A stretch of 19,667 bases of DNA from assembly GCA_045602025.1 (NCBI GenBank), contig JAZSAT010000043.1, positions 1-19,667 on the forward strand, written 5' to 3'. Within the stretch, counting starts at the first letter, position 1. Each line of letters begins with the position of its first letter. This stretch comes from RGIG5579 sp045602025 (GTDB lineage Bacteria > Bacillota > Clostridia > Oscillospirales > SIG627). The position numbers were made by a program, and so were the translations under genes. The notes beneath the pieces were generated by a model. It did no database searches and was not told the origin of the DNA. It saw only the letters and a list, made by a program, of their open reading frames with translations. Shown here piece by piece: positions 1-8,533 of this stretch.

Positions 1-1
1 G

Positions 2-3000
2 CATTTACACACAGAATATTCTCTTTTGGACGGTGCTTGTCGCATCGACCGTCTTTTTGCGCGAGTAAAAGAACTAGGCCAAAAAAGTGTAGCCATTACT
101 GACCACGGTGTGATCTACGGTGTCATTGCCTTTTACAAAGCAGCAAAGAAAGCAGGCATTCATCCTGTCATTGGGTGCGAAGTCTATGTTGCTCCGAGGG
201 GCATGCAAGACAAAGACCCTTCCCTTGACCGTGAATACCATCACCTTGTTCTTTTGTGTGAAAACCTTACCGGTTATCATAATTTGATCAAGCTTGTGAC
301 TGCAGCTTATACAGAAGGCTTTTATCAAAAGCCGAGAGTAGATATGAAAATACTGAAAGAGCACAGCGAGGGGCTGATTGCACTTTCTGCTTGTCTTGCC
401 GGTAAGATCCCTCAACAAATTTTAAAAGGCGATCTTGACGGTGCGGAAAGATCTGCACTTGAACTGAGAGATATTTTCGGAAAAGATTCCTTTTTCCTTG
501 AAATGCAGGATCACAGGATCCCCGAACAGATTCGCGTCAACGCCGCTCTCTCTTCCCTTTCCAAAAAGCTTGATATACCTTTGGTCGCTACCAACGATGT
601 TCATTATTTGAATCGCGAGGATTCCGAAAGCCACGATGTTCTGCTTTGTATTCAGACAGGAAAGGTCCTTCAGGATGAAGGCAGAATGAAATTTGATACG
701 GATGAATTCTATCTCAAATCCACCGAGGAAATGGCTTCTCTTTTTCCAAAGCACCCTGAAGCCATTACAAACACTGCTAAGATCGCTGAAAGATGCCAGG
801 TAGAATTCGACTTTTCCGAAGCGCATCTTCCCTCTTTTCAAAACGATCTCGGTCTCACATCTTGCGAGTACTTGAGAAAACTCTCCTTTGAAGGACTTGA
901 GCGTCGTCTGTCCGAAAACAAAATCGTAGACAGAGCCCCTTATGACGAAAGACTCAGCTACGAACTTGAAACCATCGAAAAGATGGGCTTTTCCGATTAT
1001 TTTCTCATTGTTTCCGACTTTGTTGGCTTTGCAAAAAGAAATGATATCTATGTAGGCCCGGGCCGAGGCAGCGGAGCAGGCAGTCTTGCCGCTTGGTGTC
1101 TTGATATTACCGAGCTTGACCCCATTAAAGGAAATCTTATTTTTGAAAGATTTTTAAATCCCGAGCGCGTCTCTATGCCTGACTTTGATATCGACTTCTG
1201 CAAAGATCGGCGACACGAAGTGATCGAATATGTCACCGAAAAATACGGCGAAGACCATGTGGCGCAGATCGTCACCTTCAGCACAATGGCGGCAAGGGCC
1301 GCTGTCAGAGATGTCGGCAGAGTAATGGGAATGCCTTATCAGGAAGTCGATAAGATTGCAAAACGCATCCCTCATTTTTTAAACATTACCCTAGACCGAG
1401 CATTAGAGGATGACAAGGAGCTTCAAAGCCTTTGTGCTACGGGTGATGCAAAAAAACTGATCAATATTGCAAAAATGCTGGAAGGCATGCCACGCAATGC
1501 CTCTATCCACGCAGCAGGTGTTGTTTTAACCGATAAGCCTGTTTCGGAATATGTCCCCCTTGCCGTCAACAGCGGTACGAAGGTCATTCAGTTTACAATG
1601 AATGAGATCGCTGACCTTGGGCTGTTAAAAATTGACTTTCTCGGTCTGCGTTTTCTTACCGTAATTCGTGACGCTGTTACAGAAATCAGAAAAACCGATG
1701 CCGATTTTGATATTCATAAAATCCCCCTTGATGACAAAGACACCTTTGAAATGATCTCACGCGGGGAAACCGCCGGTATGTTTCAGATCGAATCCTCCGG
1801 CATGAAAGCTCTCATGATGCAAATGAAGCCGAGAAGCATCGATGATATTACTGCCGCCATCGCACTTTACAGACCCGGTCCCAAGGACTCGATCCCCCGT
1901 TTTCTCGAAAACCGTAAAAACGGTATTTTCCATGGTGAGATTCCTGAGCTTGATGATGTTTTGGGACCCACCCACGGCTGCATCGTCTACCAAGAACAGG
2001 TTATGGAAATATTCCGCCGTCTTGCAGGATATTCTTTCGGTCGCGCTGATATCGTGCGTCGCGCAATGAGCAAAAAGAAAAAAGATATTATGGAAAAGGA
2101 GCGTTCCGTATTTCTATTTGGTGAAAATGGCTCTCCCGAAGGTGCCATTGCACGCGGAATCGAACAAAAGAAAGCAGAAAAGATCTTTTCTGATATGGAA
2201 AAATTTGCTGAATATGCGTTTAACAAATCCCATGCGGCGGCCTATGCACTTTTAAGTTATCAAACAGCATTTTTAAAATGCAAATACCCCAAAGAATATA
2301 TGGCTGCGATGCTGACAAATGAGCTTACCAGCGATAAATACACCTACTATTTTTCCGAATGTCAGAGAATGGGCATTTCCATTCTTCCACCGGACATTCA
2401 TCTAAGCCAAAATTCATTTTCAGTAGAAAAAGACGGTCTTCGCTTCGGGCTTGTTGGTATTAAAAATGTGGGTACAAGCCTTGTGGAAAATATTTTTACA
2501 CAAAGAATCAAGGCTCCGTTCACCTCTTTTTCCGGCTTTGTTGAGCGAATGCGATCTTACGGTCTGAACCGTAAAGCCTTGGAAAGTCTGATCCTTTCCG
2601 GTACACTGGACTCCTTTGGCGCAAACCGTGCACAGCTGATGGCCGCAGCAGAAAATACCCTTGCAGACGCAAGCCTTGCCGCAAGAAGCACAATGCCGGG
2701 TCAGATCAGTCTTTTTGACTCTTTTTCGGAAAATACGGCTCTCGAAAGCAAAGATGATTTTCCCTCACTTCCCGATTTTACGGAAAAAGAACGCTTGCAG
2801 GGAGAAAAAAGTGTTTGCGGCGTATACCTTTCCGGACACCCCTTGAAAAGCTACACCGATCTTTCCAAAAAAATCGGTGCAAAAGAAATTTATTCCTTCC
2901 GTGCCGATCCGGATCGCTTTCAAGACGGACAAAGTGTTAACCTCCTTTGCCTGGTTGGGAGTATAACGCTGAAGCAGGTTCGCAGCGGTGGAAAAATGGC

Positions 3001-3475
3001 CTTTGTTCGCGGTGAAGATATGACCGGATGGTGCGAAATTATCGTTTTTCCAAAGGTGCTTGCAGAATCCTCGTCACTTTTGCAAGAGGGTCAAATCATC
3101 GCTCTTTCGGGAAAGATCAACACCAAGGATGACGAAATCAAGATCCTTGCAGAAAAGATCTACTCCTTGGAAAAAGCAGAAACTCTCTTAAAAGAGAGTG
3201 ATAAAACGGATAAAAATGCTTCAAAAGAAATGAAAAAGCCATTAAATTTTCAATCTGTTTCCAAAATATTCTTGCGTTTTGATACAAAAGGGAGTAAAAT
3301 GGAGAGCAGAATCGTTGCTCTGCTTAAGATCTTCCGCGGAAATACTCCTTGTTATTTTTATTATCGGGATACCGAAAAGCTTTTTTGCGCTTCGGGTCTC
3401 GAAGCAGATGCATCTCCCTTCCTTTTTGAAGAGCTTTATCAGCTTTTAGGCGAAGAGAATGTAGGAATCAAATAA
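2..3475 (+). CDS. dnaE: DNA polymerase III alpha subunit DnaE (5' end truncated by the window edge)
   Basis: Catalytic subunit of a replicative C-family DNA polymerase. The reading frame is already open at base 2 and begins HLHTEYSLLDG, the start of the PHP domain, so only about five residues are missing; no true start codon lies in the window (the TTG at 26 is internal). About 1157 residues are visible, normal for the family. Seen in order: PHP domain with its metal-ligand pattern (HxH, TDHG, GCEVY, HHL, SACLAG, NDVHY); palm motifs GPGRGSGAGS and PDFDIDF (acidic residues near visible positions 394-398) and KIDFLGL (Asp near 545), which supply the catalytic carboxylates; a QISLF beta-clamp-binding motif near 901; and an OB-fold region near 979-1052. 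The absence of an inserted proofreading exonuclease domain separates it from PolC. The PBP gene follows 33 bases downstream on the same strand. Confidence 0.97.
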   Translation, partial: HLHTEYSLLDGACRIDRLFARVKELGQKSVAITDHGVIYGVIAFYKAAKKAGIHPVIGCEVYVAPRGMQDKDPSLDREYHHLVLLCENLTGYHNLIKLVTAAYTEGFYQKPRVDMKILKEHSEGLIALSACLAGKIPQQILKGDLDGAERSALELRDIFGKDSFFLEMQDHRIPEQIRVNAALSSLSKKLDIPLVATNDVHYLNREDSESHDVLLCIQTGKVLQDEGRMKFDTDEFYLKSTEEMASLFPKHPEAITNTAKIAERCQVEFDFSEAHLPSFQNDLGLTSCEYLRKLSFEGLERRLSENKIVDRAPYDERLSYELETIEKMGFSDYFLIVSDFVGFAKRNDIYVGPGRGSGAGSLAAWCLDITELDPIKGNLIFERFLNPERVSMPDFDIDFCKDRRHEVIEYVTEKYGEDHVAQIVTFSTMAARAAVRDVGRVMGMPYQEVDKIAKRIPHFLNITLDRALEDDKELQSLCATGDAKKLINIAKMLEGMPRNASIHAAGVVLTDKPVSEYVPLAVNSGTKVIQFTMNEIADLGLLKIDFLGLRFLTVIRDAVTEIRKTDADFDIHKIPLDDKDTFEMISRGETAGMFQIESSGMKALMMQMKPRSIDDITAAIALYRPGPKDSIPRFLENRKNGIFHGEIPELDDVLGPTHGCIVYQEQVMEIFRRLAGYSFGRADIVRRAMSKKKKDIMEKERSVFLFGENGSPEGAIARGIEQKKAEKIFSDMEKFAEYAFNKSHAAAYALLSYQTAFLKCKYPKEYMAAMLTNELTSDKYTYYFSECQRMGISILPPDIHLSQNSFSVEKDGLRFGLVGIKNVGTSLVENIFTQRIKAPFTSFSGFVERMRSYGLNRKALESLILSGTLDSFGANRAQLMAAAENTLADASLAARSTMPGQISLFDSFSENTALESKDDFPSLPDFTEKERLQGEKSVCGVYLSGHPLKSYTDLSKKIGAKEIYSFRADPDRFQDGQSVNLLCLVGSITLKQVRSGGKMAFVRGEDMTGWCEIIVFPKVLAESSSLLQEGQIIALSGKINTKDDEIKILAEKIYSLEKAETLLKESDKTDKNASKEMKKPLNFQSVSKIFLRFDTKGSKMESRIVALLKIFRGNTPCYFYYRDTEKLFCASGLEADASPFLFEELYQLLGEENVGIK

Positions 3476-3508
3476 ACTGTGCCTTTTTCTGATCGATTAG
3501 GAGAAAAC

Positions 3509-6064
3509 ATGGATAACAAAAACAAAAACCAAGAACAAAAAGCACCTTCTGCTAAGCCGGTAGCAAAAAAAACAGAGCAGAAGAAATCTTCGGTTTCTGA
3601 AAACAAAAATCTGATCACTGCGAAAAGAATTTTTTCGCGTATTTCCCTTACCCTTTCCAAATACATGGGTAAGATCGTTACTTATGCGCTGAACATTCTT
3701 TTAACAGTGCTTCTCATTGTAATCATCACAGGTTCAGCTATGGCTTGCGCTTTGGTTGTTTATATTAAAAACTATGTAGACCCGGTTTATGATATTGATA
3801 ATCTGAAAACCGACTCCAACCTCACTACTTTCATCTATTATGAAGACAAACAGTCAGACGGCACAACTAAATGGGTCGAATGGGAAGAGGAACGCATTCA
3901 CGGTACAGAAAACCGTATGTGGGTCTCTTATGATGAAATGCCGGAAGATCTGATCAATGCATTTGTTTCTATTGAAGACAAGCGTTTCTTTACTCACAAA
4001 GGAATTGATATGCGCAGAACCATCGGTGCAGTTATGGAATTTGTTTCCGGCAACGACTCTTACGGTGGCTCTACGATCACCCAGCAGCTGATCAAAAACG
4101 TTACCGGTGATGACGATGTGACCATTCAAAGAAAAATCCAGGAAATTCTGCGTGCTTTGAATTTAGAGAACAAGCGTTCAAAAGAAGAAATTCTGGAAAT
4201 GTATTTAAATACGATTTATCTTTCCAAGGGCTGCTACGGTGTTTCTGCTGCAGCGTACGAGTATTTCGGGAAAGAGGTTTCCGAGCTTACGCTCGTTGAA
4301 TGCGCAGCTCTTGCCTCCATTCCTCAAAACCCTTCGAAATTTGATCCCATCAGCAATCCCGATAAAAATAACGAACGCCGCGATATCGTTCTCAATGAAA
4401 TGTATGACAACACTGACATTGAAAAAACATACACCATTGAGGAAATCCGTGCCGCAAAAAAAGAAGAGCTTACGCTCGTTCGCGGTGCCGATACAACGGT
4501 TACCGATACGGTTCACTCCTGGTTTGTTGACACTCTCATCTTTGATGTTGTAGAAGACCTTCAGGAAACCTACAACTATGACGAACAGACTGCAAAGAAT
4601 CTCCTTTACAGCGGCGGTCTTCAGATCTATACCACCATCGATCGGAAAATACAGGCAAAAGTGGATGCAATTTTCGCTGATGCCAACAATTTCCCTTCTC
4701 ACGGCACAGGCGTTCAGGTAGAATCCGCTATGACAGTCATTGATCAAAGCACGGGTAATATTGTAGCAATTATCGGTGGCAGAGGAGAAAAGAAGCCTCT
4801 TGGCTTTAACAGAGCTACGATGGCAAAACGCCAACCAGGTTCTGCTATCAAGCCCTTAAGTGCGTATACCATTGCTTTGGAAAAAGGCTTGATCAACTAC
4901 TCTTCCGTTATTGATGACTCACCCTTCCGCACAGAATCTGACGGATTCACCTGGCCAAACAACTACAACAATTTGTACGAAGGACTTGTGACCATTTCCA
5001 CCGCAGTAAAGCATTCAAAAAATACGGTTGCTGTTAAGATCGTTGATATGCTTGGAACCAAGACCTCCTACGACTTTTTGAGAGAAAAATACCGCCTTTC
5101 TACCTTAATCGATGCTGATATGGACTATGCGCCTTTGGCTCTCGGTGGCTTTACGGACGGTGTTACCAACCGAGATATGGCAACTGCATACGCTGCCATT
5201 GCAAACAACGGTGTTTATAACGAATCCAAAACATATTTGAAAGTTCTGGATTCTTCGGGAAATATTTTACTTGATAATACAAATTCCACCACAGAAATTA
5301 TTTTAAGCGAAGATACCTGTGCTGTTATGACGAAGCTTCTTCAAGAGGTCGTTACCTCCGGTTCTGGTACAGGCAATACCCTTCGCCGCAAAATCGATGT
5401 AGCCGGCAAAACCGGTACAACTACCAACAACAACGACCTTTACTTCTGTGGATATACCCCTTATTACACGGCTGCTTGCTGGGTAGGATACGACAACCCG
5501 AAGGCCCTCTGGAAATTCAATTCCGGTCAAACAAGAGTATCTGCCGCAATTTATATTTGGGATAAGGTTATGACCGCAGTTCACGAAGATATTATCGCTG
5601 CCGGCAACCCAAAAAAATTCTCAGATGATTTAACAAAGAATCTGATCACAAGAACCTTCTGCCAGGATTCCGGACTTTTACTTGGCGATGCTTGCGGTCA
5701 GGATCCTCGTGGAAACAGAAGCGCAACCGGCTATTACACAAAATCCAACATGCCCACCAAGGAATGTACCACGCATATCTCTGTTGCTTTCTGTAACGAA
5801 ACCGGTGGTGTTGCAGGCCCCGGATGCCCCGCCACCACACCACATGCACTGATTCAAGTCAAGCGGAATTTTAATGTAAACATCCCAATTACTGATGCAC
5901 AGTATACCTATCAAAAAATGACAGGGGATGTTAAATATCCGCTCAGCAACGCCCAATCTTTTTATGTTTATCTATACCCCGGCGGACAATTCCCCGGCTA
6001 CACAAACACTGCTACCCCCTATAACAGGTATTGCTCGCAGCATAATCCGGAGCTGTGTCAATGA
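3509..6064 (+). CDS. Class A penicillin-binding protein (PBP1A family, bifunctional transglycosylase/transpeptidase)
   Basis: Polymerises lipid II into glycan strands and cross-links the stem peptides outside the membrane. The 851-residue product has a Lys/Gln-rich cytoplasmic tail, one membrane segment near 58-86, a GT51 domain (EDKRFF with catalytic Glu156, GGSTITQQ near 186, EMYLNTIYLSKGCYG) and a transpeptidase domain with all three active-site motifs: SAIK (Ser445, Lys448), SKN (503-505) and KTG (634-636). The ATG at 3509 is chosen because an AGGAGA ribosome site sits just upstream; an in-frame GTG at 3479 lacks one. The last 200 residues hold several cysteines. The stop codon overlaps the tadA ATG (ATGA), so the two are probably translationally coupled. 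It is ponA/pbp1A-like, but the exact paralogue cannot be named from sequence alone. Confidence 0.95.
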   Translation: MDNKNKNQEQKAPSAKPVAKKTEQKKSSVSENKNLITAKRIFSRISLTLSKYMGKIVTYALNILLTVLLIVIITGSAMACALVVYIKNYVDPVYDIDNLKTDSNLTTFIYYEDKQSDGTTKWVEWEEERIHGTENRMWVSYDEMPEDLINAFVSIEDKRFFTHKGIDMRRTIGAVMEFVSGNDSYGGSTITQQLIKNVTGDDDVTIQRKIQEILRALNLENKRSKEEILEMYLNTIYLSKGCYGVSAAAYEYFGKEVSELTLVECAALASIPQNPSKFDPISNPDKNNERRDIVLNEMYDNTDIEKTYTIEEIRAAKKEELTLVRGADTTVTDTVHSWFVDTLIFDVVEDLQETYNYDEQTAKNLLYSGGLQIYTTIDRKIQAKVDAIFADANNFPSHGTGVQVESAMTVIDQSTGNIVAIIGGRGEKKPLGFNRATMAKRQPGSAIKPLSAYTIALEKGLINYSSVIDDSPFRTESDGFTWPNNYNNLYEGLVTISTAVKHSKNTVAVKIVDMLGTKTSYDFLREKYRLSTLIDADMDYAPLALGGFTDGVTNRDMATAYAAIANNGVYNESKTYLKVLDSSGNILLDNTNSTTEIILSEDTCAVMTKLLQEVVTSGSGTGNTLRRKIDVAGKTGTTTNNNDLYFCGYTPYYTAACWVGYDNPKALWKFNSGQTRVSAAIYIWDKVMTAVHEDIIAAGNPKKFSDDLTKNLITRTFCQDSGLLLGDACGQDPRGNRSATGYYTKSNMPTKECTTHISVAFCNETGGVAGPGCPATTPHALIQVKRNFNVNIPITDAQYTYQKMTGDVKYPLSNAQSFYVYLYPGGQFPGYTNTATPYNRYCSQHNPELCQ

Positions 6065-6528
6065 CGCCGGAAGAAAAGTTTATGCTTGCAGCCCTACGGG
6101 AAGCTGAAAAAGCCTCCCTGGAAGGAGAAGTCCCAATTGGCTGTGTGATCGTCAAGGACCAAAAGATCATCGCAAGAGGAAGAAACAAAAGAGAAAGCAA
6201 AAAAAATTCCCTCTTGCACGCAGAGATCGTCGCCATTGATAAGGCTTGTAAAAAGCTGGGTGGTTGGAGGCTTTGGCAATGTGAAATGTATGTTACCTTG
6301 GAGCCCTGCCCTATGTGTTGCGGTGCTATCATTAATTCCCGCATCCGAAAGGTTCATATTGCTGCAAAGGATCCAAAGGCAGGTGCCATGGGAAGCGTAA
6401 TTAATTTAACTGAGTATCCCTTCAACCACAAACCGGAAATAGAATTCGGTCTTATGGAAGACAAAGCCGTCTTTCTATTAAAATCATTTTTTCAAGATCT
6501 CAGAAAAAAGAATAAAAAAACAGAGTAG
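6061..6528 (+). CDS. tadA: tRNA adenosine(34) deaminase TadA
   Basis: Zinc-dependent cytidine-deaminase-fold enzyme that converts adenosine 34 of tRNA-Arg(ACG) to inosine, widening wobble decoding. The 155-residue product shows HAE (His53 a zinc ligand, Glu55 the proton shuttle) and PCPMC (Cys83 and Cys86, the other zinc ligands), with the family pattern GEVPIGCVIV near the N-terminus. The ATG at 6061 is preferred over an in-frame GTG at 6055 because a GGAG lies 8 bases upstream and the ATG overlaps the PBP stop codon. In many Firmicutes the gene after tadA is the SRP RNA and dnaX; here it is a folate riboswitch and folT. The stop codon (6526-6528) lies inside the conserved 5' end of that riboswitch. 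Confidence 0.95.
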   Translation: MTPEEKFMLAALREAEKASLEGEVPIGCVIVKDQKIIARGRNKRESKKNSLLHAEIVAIDKACKKLGGWRLWQCEMYVTLEPCPMCCGAIINSRIRKVHIAAKDPKAGAMGSVINLTEYPFNHKPEIEFGLMEDKAVFLLKSFFQDLRKKNKKTE

Positions 6529-6617
6529 AAACTCAAGCGTTAAGTGCTCTTGAAACGGGGAGTTGTTCAAGAGACGAAAAGTTGAGTCTTGCGGTTTGAG
6601 TTTCGCATCCCGCTGCC
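6521..6617 (+). promoter_or_regulatory. Tetrahydrofolate (THF, folT-type) riboswitch aptamer
   Basis: Ligand-binding RNA that senses reduced folates and controls folT-folC. It has the conserved 5' element GAGTAGA, the P2 helix 6529-6536 with 6596-6603 (AAACTCAA/TTGAGTTT, 8 perfect pairs), the junction GCGTTAAGTG, the P3 helix 6547-6554 with 6566-6573 (CTCTTGAA/TTCAAGAG, 8 perfect pairs), a GCGG segment, and the 3' element GCATCCCGC. The P3 loop (GGGGA, 6557-6561) can pair with TCCC at 6608-6611, giving the pseudoknot typical of this class. The outer P1 stem is short (CAG 6521-6523 with CTG 6613-6615). The pattern agrees with the Eubacterium siraeum folT aptamer as I remember it, and the downstream genes are folate transport and folate polyglutamylation. 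The 5' end overlaps the last codons of tadA. Confidence 0.93.
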
Positions 6618-6631
6618 GAAAAAGGTCTTTA

Positions 6632-6676
6632 CCTCCTTTTCCGGTGTTTCCATTTGGAAATTTGCGGAAAAGGAGG
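6632..6676 (+). promoter_or_regulatory. Ribosome-binding-site-sequestering hairpin (expression platform of the THF riboswitch)
   Basis: Bases 6632-6643 (CCTCCTTTTCCG) are perfectly complementary to 6665-6676 (CGGAAAAGGAGG), a 12-bp stem with a 21-base loop. The 3' arm is the folT Shine-Dalgarno sequence, six bases before the ATG at 6683. There is no U-tract after the stem, so control should be at translation initiation. The stretch 6617-6626, just after the aptamer, resembles the SD arm and could compete for the 5' arm; that alternative fold is my inference. Confidence 0.88.
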
Positions 6677-6682
6677 ATTTTT

Positions 6683-7231
6683 ATGCAAAAAAACAAAAAC
6701 AACAGATCACAACACTTAATTTACTTTTGTTGCGCCGCTTTTCTCGCGTCACTTAGCATAGTTCTTGGTAAATACCTGGCCTTTAACTTAGGAGACAGCA
6801 TACGCATCAGCTTTGAGAATTTACCAATTATATTTGCCGGTCTTTTCTTCGGTCCTGCAATCGGAGGTGCTGTAGGATTAACTGCCGACTTGCTTGGCTG
6901 CATTCTTGTAGGCTATACGATTAACCCTATCATCACCTTGGGTGCGTGCAGCATCGGTATCTTATCAGGAATCGTTTCAAAAAAGCACTCTGTCAAACTA
7001 AACAGAACCGTAATTTTCAGTGTAGCTTTCAGCCACCTGTTCGGCTCGGTTTTAATCAAAACATTCGGCCTTTCTCTTTACTATTCTATGCCCTTTGTTA
7101 TAACCATGCTGTGGCGACTTCTCACTTATAGTATGATTGCCACTGCTGAAAGTGTAATCCTGATTTTTCTGACGAAAAATATAGGATTGATCAATGAAAT
7201 CGAAAAAATAACGGGAAAGAAGATTTTATGA
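6683..7231 (+). CDS. folT: Folate ECF transporter S component FolT
   Basis: Membrane substrate-binding subunit of an energy-coupling-factor importer; it would use a shared EcfA/A'/T module encoded elsewhere. The 182-residue, strongly hydrophobic protein has about five to six membrane segments and the S-component pattern SIRISFENLPIIFAGLFFGP followed by ADLLGC, typical of folate/vitamin S components. The ATG at 6683 is set by the AGGAGG at 6671-6676; the frame extends upstream into the riboswitch but that part is leader RNA. The gene lies directly behind the THF riboswitch and its SD hairpin, and its stop overlaps the folC start (ATGA). Family membership is clear from sequence; folate specificity rests on the riboswitch and on folC. 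Confidence 0.92.
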   Translation: MQKNKNNRSQHLIYFCCAAFLASLSIVLGKYLAFNLGDSIRISFENLPIIFAGLFFGPAIGGAVGLTADLLGCILVGYTINPIITLGACSIGILSGIVSKKHSVKLNRTVIFSVAFSHLFGSVLIKTFGLSLYYSMPFVITMLWRLLTYSMIATAESVILIFLTKNIGLINEIEKITGKKIL

Positions 7232-8499
7232 ATTATCAAGAAGCACTCTCTTATATTCACACAAATTTTTGGCAAGGGTCGAAACCCGGTCTTGAGAGAA
7301 CCTATGAATTACTGCAAGAAATGGGAAACCCTCAAAACAGCCTAAAATTCATTCATGTTGCAGGAACCAACGGAAAAGGCTCCTTTTGTGCAATGCTGAC
7401 CTCCATTTTGATTCAAAGCGGACTGAAGGTAGGTACATTTACTTCTCCTTTCATTACCCGTTTCAATGAGCGAATGAAGGTGAATGGTGAGGACATTTCC
7501 GATCATACTCTTGCGGAGCTTACAAGCTATATTTGTCCCTATGCTGAAAATATGAAAGAAAAGCCTACCGAATTCGAATTGATCACGGGAATCGCAATGG
7601 AATACTTTAAAAGAGAAGCCTGCGACCTTGTGATCTTAGAATGCGGTATGGGCGGAAGACTTGACTCCACCAATGTTATTTCAACACCGGTTTTGTCTGT
7701 AATTACAGGGATTTCTCTTGATCATACTGCTTTTTTAGGAAATACGGTTGCAGAAATTGCATTCGAAAAAGCCGGTATTATCAAAAATAACACCCCGGTC
7801 TTATACTGCGGAAACGATCCCGTAGCAAAAGAGGTAATCCTTAGAACCGCAAAAGAAAAAAACGCTCCCCTACACACCGTTGACCGCAAAGGCCTTTCCA
7901 TTGAAAAAGCAGATCTTTCAGGAACGGTTTTCTCTTGGGATAAATATAAAATGCTATCCCTTCCCCTTCTCGGAAGCTATCAGCCTCAAAACGCACAAAA
8001 TGTATTAAAGGCAATCGAGCTTTTAAATGAGATCGGTTTTCAAATCCAACCGGAAGCAATTGCCGAAGGGCTTAAAAAAGTAAAATGGCCCGCAAGATTT
8101 GAGCTCGTTTCAAAATCCCCCATTATTCTCTGTGACGGCGGACATAACCCGGAGGGTGTGGACAGTGCCATTGAGAGCGCGAAAATGTATTTCAAAAATA
8201 AAAAGATCATTTTAATTTGCGGCGTAATGGCTGATAAAGACTATCACTATATGGCATCGAAAATGTCAGAGATTGCAAAAGAAGTCTTCTGCATTACACC
8301 GAATAATCCAAGAGCACTTTCTGCGGATGACTTTGCTAAAGTTTTTACTGATCTCGGTATCCCTTCTACCCCCTCTTCTTCCCCGACTGAAGCCCTGAAG
8401 ACTGCTATTGATTCAGCAAAAAAAGAAGACCTTCCGATTTTATGTCTCGGTTCCCTTTATATGTATTCTGAAATTATTTCTGCCCTTAAAAATTTATAA
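7228..8499 (+). CDS. folC: Folylpolyglutamate synthase / dihydrofolate synthase FolC
   Basis: Mur-ligase-family enzyme that adds glutamates to folates using ATP, trapping imported folate and making better cofactors; many members also make dihydrofolate from dihydropteroate. The 423-residue product has HVAGTNGKGS (P-loop, residues 46-52), TSPFITRFNERMKVNG (folate-site segment), LECGMGGRLDSTN, and DGGHNPEG (His306), all family hallmarks; length is typical. The start ATG overlaps the folT stop, so translation is probably coupled and also under the riboswitch. Pairing an importer with the retention enzyme makes a compact salvage operon. No other folate biosynthesis genes are in the window. Confidence 0.95.
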   Translation: MNYQEALSYIHTNFWQGSKPGLERTYELLQEMGNPQNSLKFIHVAGTNGKGSFCAMLTSILIQSGLKVGTFTSPFITRFNERMKVNGEDISDHTLAELTSYICPYAENMKEKPTEFELITGIAMEYFKREACDLVILECGMGGRLDSTNVISTPVLSVITGISLDHTAFLGNTVAEIAFEKAGIIKNNTPVLYCGNDPVAKEVILRTAKEKNAPLHTVDRKGLSIEKADLSGTVFSWDKYKMLSLPLLGSYQPQNAQNVLKAIELLNEIGFQIQPEAIAEGLKKVKWPARFELVSKSPIILCDGGHNPEGVDSAIESAKMYFKNKKIILICGVMADKDYHYMASKMSEIAKEVFCITPNNPRALSADDFAKVFTDLGIPSTPSSSPTEALKTAIDSAKKEDLPILCLGSLYMYSEIISALKNL

Positions 8500-8528
8500 A
8501 AAAAGTCGAGCAAATGCTCGACTTTTTT
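8500..8528. terminator. Bidirectional intrinsic terminator between folC and the minus-strand operon
   Basis: GTCGAGC (8505-8511) pairs with GCTCGAC (8516-8522) and is flanked by A-rich and T6 tracts, so it can stop transcription from both sides. It lies immediately after the folC stop and immediately before the convergent gene's stop at 8534. Confidence 0.9.
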
Positions 8529-8533
8529 ATGTA

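Noticed and set aside
3479..3508. GTG start for the PBP gene at 3479
   Set aside because: No ribosome site precedes it, whereas the ATG at 3509 has AGGAGA just upstream.
4205..4834. 209-residue antisense open frame inside the PBP gene
   Set aside because: A shadow of a strong coding region on the other strand, with no recognisable domain or ribosome site.
6529..6682. Small SRP RNA expected after tadA by Bacillus synteny
   Set aside because: The region matches the THF riboswitch layout instead (P2, P3, pseudoknot, folT and folC downstream); no SRP Alu/GNAR-type hairpin is present.
6563..6682. N-terminal extension of FolT by 40 residues
   Set aside because: It would translate the riboswitch and the SD hairpin; the ATG at 6683 has AGGAGG at proper spacing and begins a normal S-component N-terminus.
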